Source of the DNA: Cyanobacterium sp. uoEpiScrs1
GTDB taxonomy: Bacteria; Cyanobacteriota; Cyanobacteriia; Cyanobacteriales; Microcystaceae
Assembly: GCF_947331815.1 (NCBI RefSeq)
Contig: NZ_OX373462.1
Span: 979,376 to 1,043,375 of the forward strand
Length of the DNA stretch: 64,000 nt
Direction: 5' to 3'
Shown here: in pieces, positions 1-9,124 of the stretch
Layout of the letters: every line of letters starts with the position of its first letter
Numbering within the stretch: position 1 is the first letter of the stretch
Notes under the pieces: model-generated
Databases searched by the model: none
Told to the model about the DNA's origin: nothing
The model's input: the letters and a program-made list of their open reading frames with translations, nothing else
Translations under genes and position numbers: made by a program

Positions 1-558
1 ATATAAAGACAAATACAGTTGCAATATCTTTATTGTTTACCTTCTACGTCAACAATAAAGATATTGGGTTAGCTTTACTTAATTAACGAAAGAGTAATAT
101 AGTTAAAAATTATCGTATCAGTTTTTTGTACAGACAATAAACCGTTCAATGAAAGTATTTTATATTAAAGATATAAGTAATTCTATTATTTTTATACTAT
201 ACAAAAATATTTTAGGTCATTTATATTTGATATTTACACAAATATTGGATGTTAAATTTGAAGTATTTTTAGTTAAAAATAGTAAATGATAATTAGCAAT
301 ATCTAATGTTTTCGTTTGTGTCGTATAGCATAATCTCAACAACTTGATAGTTACGAGAATCAAATTTTAAAGTGATGTCACTGACAGTTGATCTAGATAA
401 GCCATCGGTCTTTGTACAATTAGATATTTGCAAACTTATTTTAAGAATTGTAACTATTTGTAATTTACAAGTCTTTAAAGACCATTAATCAAGGCAAGAT
501 TAAAATAGAGGGTAGAAACATCTATCTTGGGTTTGGACAGAATCACTCGTTAGGCCGA
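1..558. other. Non-coding stretch before the histidine kinase
   Basis: No open frame of useful length is seen on either strand. The left end holds a perfect 16-bp inverted repeat (22-66), listed separately, that probably ends a gene lying left of the window. The rest is AT-rich and should hold the promoter of the kinase that starts at 559, but I could not pick out a convincing -35/-10 pair. Confidence 0.6.
22..66. terminator. Perfect 16-bp hairpin, probable terminator
   Basis: The arms 22-37 (caatatctttattgtt) and 51-66 are exact reverse complements around a 13-base loop. No T-run follows on either strand, so a role as terminator for a gene beyond the left edge is inferred from its resemblance to the hairpins found after genes elsewhere in the window. 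Confidence 0.5.
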
Positions 559-3084
559 ATGCTGACCCTAAAACAATTCTTGCACCCTGTCCCGATTTGC
601 CAGTCTACTATCACTATTTCAGAGATCACTACTTTATTTTGCTCGGGGGACTACGAGGGAATAGTAATAGTAGATTATAATCAAGAGCCATTAGGTTTAG
701 TCTCTGCCCATTATCTTCTTTCGATCTCGCCACTTCTACAACAGTCTTTTGAGGCTACGCCTTCATTGTCTAGAGTTTCTAAAAACGGTGGACAAGTATC
801 ACAATCATTAAAATTGGATAATCTGGAGGACTTGTTAACTCCTTTAGTACTTATTCCCTATACTCTTAAATTAACAGACTTTTATGCCTATTTAAAAGAT
901 AAAAATATTGATCCAGGAATTCCTCATACCTATGGACTTGTGGATGATAATGAAAGTTTTCAGGGACTTCTCGATAGCAGGAAACTGCTGAAAGCTCTTT
1001 TAACTAAAACAATCCCTGTTGCCCCTCAGCTGTTTCCCTCGTATACCTCAGGATCGTCACTATTTAAATTATTAGAGCAGTTTCCCTTACCCGTTATGTT
1101 GCAAACAAAACAGGGAAATATGATAAAACAAAATCGTACTTGGCGCGAGCAAATAGGAGAATTGATTCCCCCCAATGATGTTAGTGATTGTCCTTTGTCA
1201 GAGCAGGAACTACAATGTTTTTCGAAGCAAGTCTTTTCCGTTGCCCAAACTCTTGCTTTCAACTGTCCCTCCCCTTGCTGTTTAGCAGATCATTCTTCTC
1301 CAACGACTTATCTTTCTTGTTCTCAACGGTTCCAATCTGTTCCTGAGAAACAAAAGTCTCAGAATTCCCTAACCGGTACCAATTCTTTATTGTCCTCTTC
1401 TAGATCATTAGTCAACCATAATCTAGGAAAAAAAAGAGTTTGGAAATTTATTAGTTGTCCTTTAACTATAAAAGATAGAGAAATTTCTTTAGTTTTAGCC
1501 ACTGATGTCACAGAACAGCAAAGACTGTATCAAGAATTAGCGGCAAAAAATGCTGACCTAGTTCAGCTTAATCGCCTCAAAGATGAATTCCTTGCTTGTA
1601 TTAGCCACGAGTTAAAGTCTCCCCTTACAGCAGTGGTGGGGCTGTCAAGTCTTTTAAGAGAACAAAAAGTCGGTAAACTCAATTCTCGTCAAGTTCACTA
1701 TGCTCAGTCAATTTACCGCAGTGGGCGTCAATTAATGACCATAGTGAACGATTTACTAGATCTAACTCACTTAGAGACGGGACAGCTAAAGCTAACGTTT
1801 ATTCCACTTAATATTCAAAGTGTATGTGAACGAGCTTACCATTTCATTGCTGAGAAATATCGGGAAAGAACCAATAATTCTATATCTTTTTCCCTGGAGA
1901 TAGAACCAGGATTAAAATTTTTATTAGCTGATGAACTGCGTTTACATCAGATGTTGGTACATCTGTTGGATAATGCTATGAAATTCAGCAAATCTGGCGG
2001 AGCAGTTGGGATAAAAGTCGGTCATTGGGAAGATTGGGTTACGTTCAACGTTTGGGATACAGGTATTGGTATTCCTGAAGAGTCCCAACACTTGATCTTC
2101 CAAAAATTCCAACAATTAGAAAATCCGTTAACTCGTAAAATTGAGGGAACTGGATTAGGATTGGTACTAACTCAACGTTTAGCAAGAGCTCATGGAGGTG
2201 AGATTTCTTTTATTTCCAAGGCAGGACAGGGTAGTCAGTTTACATTGTTGTTACCCCTCAATGCTAAATCTCAAAATAATGAACATCATCAATCTTCTCC
2301 GACCCTTTATCCCTTAGTATTAATCGTAGAAGCTATTCCTCAATGCATCGAAAATTTAATGTATAAACTGAGTGAATTAGGCTATCGGACAGTAATCGCT
2401 CGAACTGGAACAGAAGCAGTGGAAAAAGCTAGACGGTTACGTCCCTATGCTGTTTTGCTAAATCCTATATTACCTTTACTATCGGGATGGGATGTATTGA
2501 CGTTACTTAAATCTGATCCCCAAACTCGGAAGATTCGCGTCTTTATGACAACCACTGAGAATTGTCAGTCTTTAAAAGAACCACACCAAGCAGACGGCTT
2601 TTTATCGGTTCCCCTTGATTCATCAGTTTTAAAAAAAATTTTTAAGAAAGTTAATACTCTCAAAAATACTTCTGATCGTGTTTTAACCCTATTAACCCTT
2701 TGTCCTAACTGTCCCGATAGTAAGACTTACTCTGTTTTATGCGCCCCTCTGGATCGAGGTCTAACAGATTCATCCTCTCAATCCAATCATCGTATTCTCG
2801 AAGGCGATGATCTCGAACAAGCACAAATATTAACCAATGTTTGGCAAATAGATGTGGTGGTCATAGATGGCCGTTACCTTGATGATCCAACCGATTACGT
2901 GCAATCTCTTTCTGAACAACCCAGATTAGCTAAGTTACCCTTAGTAACCTTAGATTTGAAAACAACTGAGGCAGCCAATCGAATTAACAATTTATCTGTC
3001 TTCCCTTGTTTGATTCCTCATAATCAGCAAAATAGCAAACAATTATGGGAAGTTATTTACATTGCTGCCTCGAGTATGCTTTGA
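559..3084 (+). CDS. Hybrid sensor histidine kinase with degenerate receiver
   Basis: A soluble two-component kinase of 841 residues. The first ~150 residues look like a CBS-type pair (GIVIVDYNQEPLGLVS). A PAS-like stretch follows (EQFPLPVMLQ, about 173-325). HisKA has the phospho-acceptor His350 in CISHELKSPL, and the ATPase domain has an N-box (LLDNAMKFSK), G1 (DTGIGIP, Asp500) and G2 (GTGLGL). The kinase core therefore looks active. From about 585 there is a receiver fold, but the usual acidic pair is Glu-Ala, the phospho-acceptor Asp is Asn635 (LLNPILP), and the Lys before the conserved Pro is Val (SVPLD), so it should not accept phosphate. Residues ~700-841 resemble a second pseudo-receiver (VVVIDGR). 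No transmembrane segment is seen. The ligand and partner regulator are unknown. The gene stands alone; the start is the first ATG. Confidence 0.85.
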   Translation: MLTLKQFLHPVPICQSTITISEITTLFCSGDYEGIVIVDYNQEPLGLVSAHYLLSISPLLQQSFEATPSLSRVSKNGGQVSQSLKLDNLEDLLTPLVLIPYTLKLTDFYAYLKDKNIDPGIPHTYGLVDDNESFQGLLDSRKLLKALLTKTIPVAPQLFPSYTSGSSLFKLLEQFPLPVMLQTKQGNMIKQNRTWREQIGELIPPNDVSDCPLSEQELQCFSKQVFSVAQTLAFNCPSPCCLADHSSPTTYLSCSQRFQSVPEKQKSQNSLTGTNSLLSSSRSLVNHNLGKKRVWKFISCPLTIKDREISLVLATDVTEQQRLYQELAAKNADLVQLNRLKDEFLACISHELKSPLTAVVGLSSLLREQKVGKLNSRQVHYAQSIYRSGRQLMTIVNDLLDLTHLETGQLKLTFIPLNIQSVCERAYHFIAEKYRERTNNSISFSLEIEPGLKFLLADELRLHQMLVHLLDNAMKFSKSGGAVGIKVGHWEDWVTFNVWDTGIGIPEESQHLIFQKFQQLENPLTRKIEGTGLGLVLTQRLARAHGGEISFISKAGQGSQFTLLLPLNAKSQNNEHHQSSPTLYPLVLIVEAIPQCIENLMYKLSELGYRTVIARTGTEAVEKARRLRPYAVLLNPILPLLSGWDVLTLLKSDPQTRKIRVFMTTTENCQSLKEPHQADGFLSVPLDSSVLKKIFKKVNTLKNTSDRVLTLLTLCPNCPDSKTYSVLCAPLDRGLTDSSSQSNHRILEGDDLEQAQILTNVWQIDVVVIDGRYLDDPTDYVQSLSEQPRLAKLPLVTLDLKTTEAANRINNLSVFPCLIPHNQQNSKQLWEVIYIAASSML

Positions 3085-3345
3085 TTCTAAACATTAAAAT
3101 TTGATCACTGATAATATACGATAATAAGTTAAATTCTCTGATGTATTCTACTCCTAAGGACTCAATCAAATCTTTAGCTTTCGCATAGGGAACTACACAC
3201 CGTAAATAGAGACGAACAGTTAAGTCTTAAAGGGATTCTGCAATGTCTTGGGGTGAGAGAAATGCGCTGAAGACTTAATAACCAAAATTGTGGTGAATTG
3301 GAGTACTTTCTCTTGTAGTAAATATACATCAAGCGCCAAGGTATT
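3085..3345 (-). pseudogene. Possible decayed gene fragment
   Basis: On the minus strand two readable pieces follow each other in different frames. The first (3345 to a stop at 3220-3222) reads like coding sequence (ALDVYLLQEKVLQ). The second, one frame away and interrupted by a TAA at 3227-3229, continues with LTVRLYLRCVVPYAKAKDLI and runs open into the 3' end of the kinase gene. A single frameshift plus one stop would join them. I do not recognise the family. It lies downstream of plsC on the same strand. It may be chance, but the amino-acid make-up is less AT-biased than translated spacer usually is. Confidence 0.3.
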
Positions 3346-3391
3346 GTTATAACTTAATAAAAAGTCTGCACTTATTATTATTGCCAATAAT

Positions 3392-4042
3392 CTAGCGCCC
3401 TAAATCATGCATTTCATTAATAGCAATAGCACATTTTTGGGTAACAGCCTCTAGTTCAGGGCGTTTGGTAGAGGTAGGGGGATCGATTATAGTTCCAATC
3501 CGGAGAGTAACAGGAACGGAAATGGGGATGCGCGCCCCTTTGGGTAGAATTTCATGAGTCCCCCATAAACAGACCGGAAGTAAAGGAAGTTGAGCTTTAG
3601 CAGCAATCATAGCCGCTCCCAATTTCGGTTTATGAATACGACCATCTATTGTACGAGTTCCTTCAAGGAAAATACCTGCAATCCATCCTTCTTTGAGGGC
3701 ATTCAAGGCCGCTCGAATTGCTCCGCGATCACCTAAACTTCGTTTGACGGGATAGGCCCCATATAACTGAATTCCTTTTCTAAGGAAGGGAATATCAAAT
3801 AACTCTTGTTTAGCCATAAACGCCACAGGACGACCAACTCCGCCGCCCAAAATAGGAGGATCAAAGTAACTAGCGTGGTTACTGACAATGATCAAAGGAT
3901 TTTTTCGCGGAACATTTTCGATTCCATAGATTTTTCCTCGGAAATAAGTATAAAAAATCGGAGTAATAATAATTTCCTTAAATAAATAATAAAGAATTAG
4001 ATTTGTAATAGTTTCTCGTTCACGAAATTCACTGTTAAGCAT
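3392..4042 (-). CDS. plsC: 1-acyl-sn-glycerol-3-phosphate acyltransferase (PlsC family)
   Basis: It transfers a second acyl chain to lysophosphatidic acid, giving phosphatidic acid, the precursor of membrane glycerolipids, at the cytoplasmic membrane. The 216 residues carry the family blocks in order: the catalytic NHxxxxD motif (SNHASYFDPP), the YPVKR block, the acceptor-binding EGTR block (FLEGTRTIDGR), and a late P-x-x block (LPLLPVCLWGTHEI). An N-terminal hydrophobic stretch (LILYYLFKEIIITPIFYTYF) fits membrane association. Length is normal for the short cyanobacterial form. The ATG start at 4042 is the only sensible one. Other LPLAT-superfamily substrates cannot be excluded from sequence alone. 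A small open frame (4076-4255) lies just upstream. Confidence 0.88.
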   Translation of the reverse strand: MLNSEFRERETITNLILYYLFKEIIITPIFYTYFRGKIYGIENVPRKNPLIIVSNHASYFDPPILGGGVGRPVAFMAKQELFDIPFLRKGIQLYGAYPVKRSLGDRGAIRAALNALKEGWIAGIFLEGTRTIDGRIHKPKLGAAMIAAKAQLPLLPVCLWGTHEILPKGARIPISVPVTLRIGTIIDPPTSTKRPELEAVTQKCAIAINEMHDLGR

Positions 4043-4075
4043 GGTGATTACTTATTTTCTCTTAATTTCTTTACT

Positions 4076-4255
4076 CTAATAAAACCACTCTATATTCTCA
4101 TCAGTAAGTTCCTCATTAGATAAAGAGAGTGTAACATAACATCCAAATAATAGCTTAAATTCTTTATTTAGTAGAACTATTACTGCTTGAAGCTTGAGAG
4201 AGTATTTAAGAAAATTTGCTCGGTAAGCTACTTCGGTTTTTAGTTTAGTAATCAC
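4076..4255 (-). CDS. Small open frame upstream of plsC, unknown
   Basis: A 59-residue minus-strand frame starts at a GTG directly after an in-frame stop and ends 33 bases before the plsC start. It reads KLKTEVAYRANFLKYSLKLQ at the front and ENIEWFY at the end. The composition (a hydrophobic middle, charged ends) looks protein-like, and a MAKVF-type beginning in another frame upstream hints that this may be the tail of a longer frameshifted gene. No family is recognised. It may be a remnant, a small gene, or chance. Confidence 0.25.
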   Translation of the reverse strand: MITKLKTEVAYRANFLKYSLKLQAVIVLLNKEFKLLFGCYVTLSLSNEELTDENIEWFY

Positions 4256-4631
4256 TTGTTATTATTTAGTTTACTGAATAGCAACTCCTTCGTTTTTTGA
4301 GCTGCACATAAGGATATTCAACTAAATACTTTTGCCATTTTAATTATGTCTTTTGAATGTCTGATTTAATATTTATAATCAATATTTATTGTTTTAAACT
4401 AATTTATACATTACTGATTTTTTGATAAGCTAATAATTGTAATGGCTTTGCAAAAGCATCTTTTTCTATTGAGCATGGCGAGAATAATAGTTTTTGAGAA
4501 AGAAAGTAACAAAGAATATTTTTTCTAGTTCATACTTATTTCCTTTATATTAACAACTTACTTTGCAATATCATAGATGGTAATTTTTTTATTATTAATT
4601 GTGAGCAAACTTAACTAAAACATAGTTTATA

Positions 4632-4659
4632 GCTAAGTACTTTATATAAAGTACTTAGC
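4632..4659. repeat. Perfect 28-bp palindrome
   Basis: The sequence gctaagtactttat is followed at once by its own reverse complement, with no loop, centred between 4645 and 4646. It lies mid-gap, far from either flanking gene (590 bases from plsC, 530 from the EcfT-like gene). It could be a dimeric protein-binding site or a hairpin end; the sequence gives no further clue. Confidence 0.6.
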
Positions 4660-5188
4660 ACTTCATTTTAAATAAAATTAAAAAGACAAAATTAACTATA
4701 GTAACTAATTTATACATATCTATTTTTCTAAAAATCAATATAATACAATCAAGTGAAGTATACACTTTTATAAAAAGCACTTGTAAAACTGTACTAATTT
4801 ATGAATTTACTATCATTTGTCAAGTTCATTAACCGTACTTGTATTTCCTATTATTTGAGTGAAAATATTTATAAAGTACAGATTTATTAATAAAAAATAT
4901 ACAGTACAAGCTAGTACCTTTAAATTTTGTGCTAACGATAAATCTTTTGGATAGTAATTACATTAAAAATACTATCATGATGTTCCCAATCACTGTTGGT
5001 GTTCCTAATGACTGGAAAGTCTTGAATTAAAGAACTAATTATTAAGATTGTATTCTGAATTTTGAGAAAATGACTTAAGAAATTAATGAGTTATGATGGT
5101 ATTAGTCTCTGTAAAAAAAATAATCTTGTTTGTATTTATATTAACTGTTATTTTTTGAGGTTGAGAATAATAGTCTAAATTTTTTATC

Positions 5189-6064
5189 ATGGACCTACTG
5201 CGATCACTTCCAATTGGACTCTATCTCGAAAAACCGATTACTTGGTTACACCAACTCGATCCTAGAGTTAAGTTGGCTTGGTTAATGACGTTTCTGGCCT
5301 CTCCCATTTTAGCTAATCCTTTCTGGCAACTTGGAATCGTTGGAATTCTAATCTTATTGACCATAACCGTCGGGATTCCGTTAAGAGTGTGGCGACAACA
5401 GATGGGCTGGTTAATCATTCTTTCAATTCTTATACTTATAATCACAGCAATCGCCCCTGATGGTTTAGCAGTTAATGCCCAACCTCGACTCTTAGATAGC
5501 GATTTATCTCTGCCACAACCTACTAGTTATAACTATATTTTATTTGACAAAGGACGATTGATTACTCGTCGGTCTGTTGAGTTAGGAATTCGCATTAGTA
5601 CTTTGATTTTCATTCTTATTTATAGCACTAACCTTTATCTTTTAACTACTGCTCCAGAAGAAATTACTGCTGGGTTAGAGGATTTATTAGAGCCTTTGCG
5701 TCGTTTTAAACTACCTATTACAGAAATCATGCTCACTTTAACTCTTTCGTTACGCTTTATTCCCCTCGTGTTGGAAGAGTTACAAAATTTAGCTAGATCA
5801 ATCAGAACTAGGGCAATTAATTGGAAGAAATTAGGTATTAAGCGTAGTTTACAAGTCTGGCTAGTTGTAGTTGAGAAATTACTAGAAAACTTGCTACTAC
5901 GAGCTGAAGAAATTGCTGTAGCAATGGAAATTAGGGGATTTACAAATCCTAATGAATATCGATCTCAATGGCATCAATTGCGTCTAATTCAATGGGATTG
6001 GGTTGCTTTAGCTATTTTGATTCCTTTTTGGTGGGCACGATTTGTTTTGGGAAAAATGTTTTGA
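5189..6064 (+). CDS. EcfT/CbiQ-family energy-coupling transmembrane protein
   Basis: This looks like the T component of an ECF-type importer, the membrane scaffold that links a substrate-binding S protein to two ABC ATPases for vitamin or metal uptake. The 291 residues have several hydrophobic segments (two between about 27 and 90, one at about 135-155, one near the C-terminus). The two short cytoplasmic coupling motifs are visible: SIRTRAINW and, further on, EEIAVAMEIRGF, matching the A-R-G pattern that contacts the ATPases. The starting block (PTGLY-like, then LDPRVKLAW) is typical of the family. No ATPase or S component gene is nearby, so the substrate is unknown. Start ATG; the gene is flanked by ~1 kb gaps on both sides and is probably monocistronic. 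Confidence 0.8.
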   Translation: MDLLRSLPIGLYLEKPITWLHQLDPRVKLAWLMTFLASPILANPFWQLGIVGILILLTITVGIPLRVWRQQMGWLIILSILILIITAIAPDGLAVNAQPRLLDSDLSLPQPTSYNYILFDKGRLITRRSVELGIRISTLIFILIYSTNLYLLTTAPEEITAGLEDLLEPLRRFKLPITEIMLTLTLSLRFIPLVLEELQNLARSIRTRAINWKKLGIKRSLQVWLVVVEKLLENLLLRAEEIAVAMEIRGFTNPNEYRSQWHQLRLIQWDWVALAILIPFWWARFVLGKMF

Positions 6065-7049
6065 TATAAATAGAAGTTATAATACTCTAATTGAAGTATA
6101 GTTAATAGCTTGTATAAGCATAGCTAATTTACTATGCTATAAGTCCATAAAATTTAAAAAACTAAAGGACAAAGTTTTATATTTTTTTCTTTAGAATCTT
6201 AAATCATAACCTCATCAATAACCATTTATCCAAAAAGAATAAAAGTTGTTAACCTTTAAATTTATTAATACTTAAACTATCGATAAAATAATTGATTGAA
6301 CAGCGAATAAATAAATATCCAACTAACCTTATTGCTTTTAAAATAATAATTCACCTAAATAAATTGGTTATAACAACAGACAAAATACATATTAGAACAG
6401 TAATAATAGATTTTTTTTGATACCTAAATATAACGCAGCAGTTTATTGAATAGAACAATTTTAGTATAGATAAAAATAATAAAATAACTAAAATATATTT
6501 AAATAAACTTCAGGCTAAAAATTTTACAATAAAATACATTTATCTAAGTAATAAGTAATATAAATACAAAGCAATTAATATTGTTATTATTTATTTGAGT
6601 TTAAAGTTAATTAACAGCATTATTTTTCTGCGATTTTCAACATTATAATTTATCTTACTCTCCTTATTAATCTAAATCGGTGTTAATTATTATGTTTACA
6701 GATATAGTGAAATATATACATAAATTCACCCCATTGTTAGTTCATACTTTTTAGGTAAATTTCAATAAAGAAAGTTAATGAAAAGGATCTCTCTTTTCTC
6801 ATAGTTAATATTTCTTGTCCAGCAGGGTAAATTTATACTTGATTGATTTTAGTAAACCAGAAAGAAACACGTTTTCTCTTAAAGTAGATATTGCTTGCAT
6901 TCAATATAATTGATTATGTAAAAAGTTACATACCTTAACTAATTAAGACTGAATATCTCCATACTGTATTTATTTAGGTAAATAAAATATAATTTAGATT
7001 AGAAACCTTGTACTAAAAAATGGAATACTTGATTTACTTTCAATAATAT
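6065..7049. other. 985-bp gap
   Basis: An extremely AT-rich stretch between the plus-strand EcfT-like gene and the minus-strand murE, so both flanking genes end here. No open frame worth listing and no long perfect hairpin was found. Confidence 0.5.
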
Positions 7050-8552
7050 TCAGACAATCGAGTCTAATCTTACAGCTAAAGCTTTTCTAGCTTGTTCGCG
7101 ATCATCGAAGTAAATTTTTTCTGTTCCCAAAATTTGATAATCTTCATGGCCTTTTCCTGCAATTAAAACCCCATCTCCCGATTTTGCTCGTTGAATAGCT
7201 TGATCAATGGCCTCAGCACGATCACTAATAACAATTAGATTTACTGGTTCAGAAATCCCTTCTAAAATATCAGCTAGAATTTTCTGAGGGTTCTCAGTTC
7301 GTGGGTTATCGGAAGTGATAATGCACACGTCTGCTAATTGGTTGGCAATTTGACCCATAAGGGGACGTTTAGTACGATCACGATCTCCACCACACCCGAA
7401 AACACAAATCATCTTACCTCGAATAAAAGGACGAGCAGCATTGAGTAAATTCTCTAAACTATCAGGGGTATGAGCATAATCTACAATAACGTTGATATCT
7501 TGTTTGTTACTAATTTTAACCCGTTCCATCCGCCCTGGAACTCCTGTAAATTCAGGTAACTTAGCAACGATTGTATATAAATCTAGCCTGAAATGTAAAA
7601 CTGTTGCAATTGCTGCTAAAAGGTTAGACAGATTAAATTGTCCGACTAAAGGAGAGGTGAAGGGAACAGTTCCCTGCGGTGTATGTAAAACGCCTGACAC
7701 TCCCACTTCTTCATAAGTGAGGTCACTTGTATAGAAGTCTGCTGTCTCATCACTAACGCTGTAACTCCATACCCGCCTAGAATCTAACTCCTCAATTAAC
7801 CGTCTTCCATAAAGATCATCTAGGTTAATAATGGCCCGTTCTGTAAGGTATTCTGGGCTAAATAAAAGGCTTTTAGCTAGAAAATAGTGTTCCATATCTT
7901 TATGGAAATCCAGATGATCCTGGGTTAAATTTGTAAAAACTCCTACCTTAAATTGGCATGCTTTAACTCTTCCCTGAGCTAAAGCATGGGAACTCACTTC
8001 CATAACACAGTATTGATTTTGAGCTGCCACTGCTTCGGCTAGTCGTTCTTGCAATTCTGCGGCAAAAGGCGTGGTATGAACAGCAGTTTGTTCAACCCCT
8101 TGCCAACGAGTATATAGAGTTCCAAATAAGGCTGTAGGCTGCTGTTCTTGAGTCAGAAAAAATTCAATTAAGTGAGTGCTGGTAGTCTTTCCGTTAGTTC
8201 CGGTGATCCCAATCATATTTAATTGTTGACTAGGATAATTGTAAAATATATTTGCTACTTGGGCACAAACTGTCACCATATCCTCTGCTATAAGAATGCA
8301 AGTATCAGGGGTCGGGGGGAATTGGGCAGCTGCTTTAGGGCTAATAATAGCTGCGATCGCTCCTGCTTCTATGGCACTTTTCCAAAATTGTCCACCATCG
8401 ACACGGGTTCCTGGCATTCCTATGAATAGATCCCCTGGTTGACAAGCATGAGAATTAGTACAAATACCTTTAATTTGGAGATCAAGGGACTTATTGGAAG
8501 AACTTTTTTCTATGATAGGAACTTTTGTCAATAAATCTCGTATTTTTACCAT
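7050..8552 (-). CDS. murE: UDP-MurNAc-tripeptide synthetase (meso-DAP adding)
   Basis: A cytoplasmic Mur ligase adding the third residue of the peptidoglycan stem peptide to UDP-MurNAc-L-Ala-D-Glu with ATP. At 500 residues it has normal length. The ATP P-loop is GITGTNGKTTSTHL. The central domain has the Mur ligase signature (YCVMEVSSHALAQGRV and the TNLTQDHLDFH block). The C-terminal domain has DYAHTPDSLENLL, and the DNPRTENP sequence marks meso-diaminopimelate as substrate rather than lysine. The end (AGKGHEDYQ) also matches MurE. The ATG start leaves a complete N-terminal domain. It stands alone, as mur genes often do in cyanobacteria. One HIP1 octamer lies inside it (8353-8360). Confidence 0.96.
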   Translation of the reverse strand: MVKIRDLLTKVPIIEKSSSNKSLDLQIKGICTNSHACQPGDLFIGMPGTRVDGGQFWKSAIEAGAIAAIISPKAAAQFPPTPDTCILIAEDMVTVCAQVANIFYNYPSQQLNMIGITGTNGKTTSTHLIEFFLTQEQQPTALFGTLYTRWQGVEQTAVHTTPFAAELQERLAEAVAAQNQYCVMEVSSHALAQGRVKACQFKVGVFTNLTQDHLDFHKDMEHYFLAKSLLFSPEYLTERAIINLDDLYGRRLIEELDSRRVWSYSVSDETADFYTSDLTYEEVGVSGVLHTPQGTVPFTSPLVGQFNLSNLLAAIATVLHFRLDLYTIVAKLPEFTGVPGRMERVKISNKQDINVIVDYAHTPDSLENLLNAARPFIRGKMICVFGCGGDRDRTKRPLMGQIANQLADVCIITSDNPRTENPQKILADILEGISEPVNLIVISDRAEAIDQAIQRAKSGDGVLIAGKGHEDYQILGTEKIYFDDREQARKALAVRLDSIV

Positions 8553-8706
8553 AAGAATTATTTAGAATAATGAATTGTCGTCATATTTAATGATATGTTA
8601 TGAGTGATATTAGCAGAATTTTCTAAAAACTTTCCAGAGAAATATAAAGTTAATTACATTAATAGTGTATATCTTCTAAAGTAGCTAATGAATATATAAA
8701 CAATTA

Positions 8707-8761
8707 TTTCTTATACGTAAAATATTCTCGTGAAATCGAGGAATATTTTACGTATAAGAAA
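8707..8761 (-). terminator. Perfect 21-bp hairpin upstream of murE
   Basis: The arms 8707-8727 (tttcttatacgtaaaatattc) and 8741-8761 are exact reverse complements with a 13-base loop containing tcg/cga that could extend the pairing. It lies between the desA end and the murE start, so it may end read-through from desA. No T-run follows. The role is inferred. Confidence 0.5.
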
Positions 8762-9026
8762 CTAATAAGCTTGCCTCTACAGTACATTTTTTAATTACTG
8801 AATTATAGAAGTTGGTTTTAATTTTTATAACTTCTATTTAATTAAAAGTTGCATAGTTGTTCTTGTTTATCTATTATTTATAGACTTCATATTTTTGAAT
8901 TGTACATTATGCTAATCATCTAATTTCCTATATTGTTTTGATTTTATTAAGACAATAACAGCTTCTATATTTTAAAACTAGTAAATCAATTAAATTGTTT
9001 ATATACTCTTATGATCAAACCGACAC

Positions 9027-9050
9027 AGAGACGTTGAACACAACGCCTCT
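9027..9050 (-). terminator. GC-richer hairpin after desA
   Basis: The arms agagacgttg (9027-9036) and caacgcctct (9041-9050) pair at 9 of 10 positions around aaca. The hairpin lies about 75 bases past the desA stop on the minus strand. It lacks a T-run, so this is a weak terminator candidate. Confidence 0.35.
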
Positions 9051-9124
9051 AGATTTATTTTCCCTAAATTATTAAAATTGAAAGTTAACATCCTTTACTA
9101 GTTCAGGGAAAAAATATTAATTTT

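Larger units (their letters stand above)
4043..5188. other. 1.1-kb gap
   Basis: Apart from the weak small frame at 4076-4255 and a perfect 28-base palindrome at 4632-4659, nothing intact is seen. The sequence is very AT-rich with stops in all frames. The promoter of the EcfT-like gene should lie at its right end. Confidence 0.5.
8553..9124. other. Gap between desA and murE
   Basis: Both neighbours read leftward. The gap contains a perfect 21-bp hairpin (8707-8761) and a weaker 10-bp stem (9027-9050). No coding frame is seen. Confidence 0.5.
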
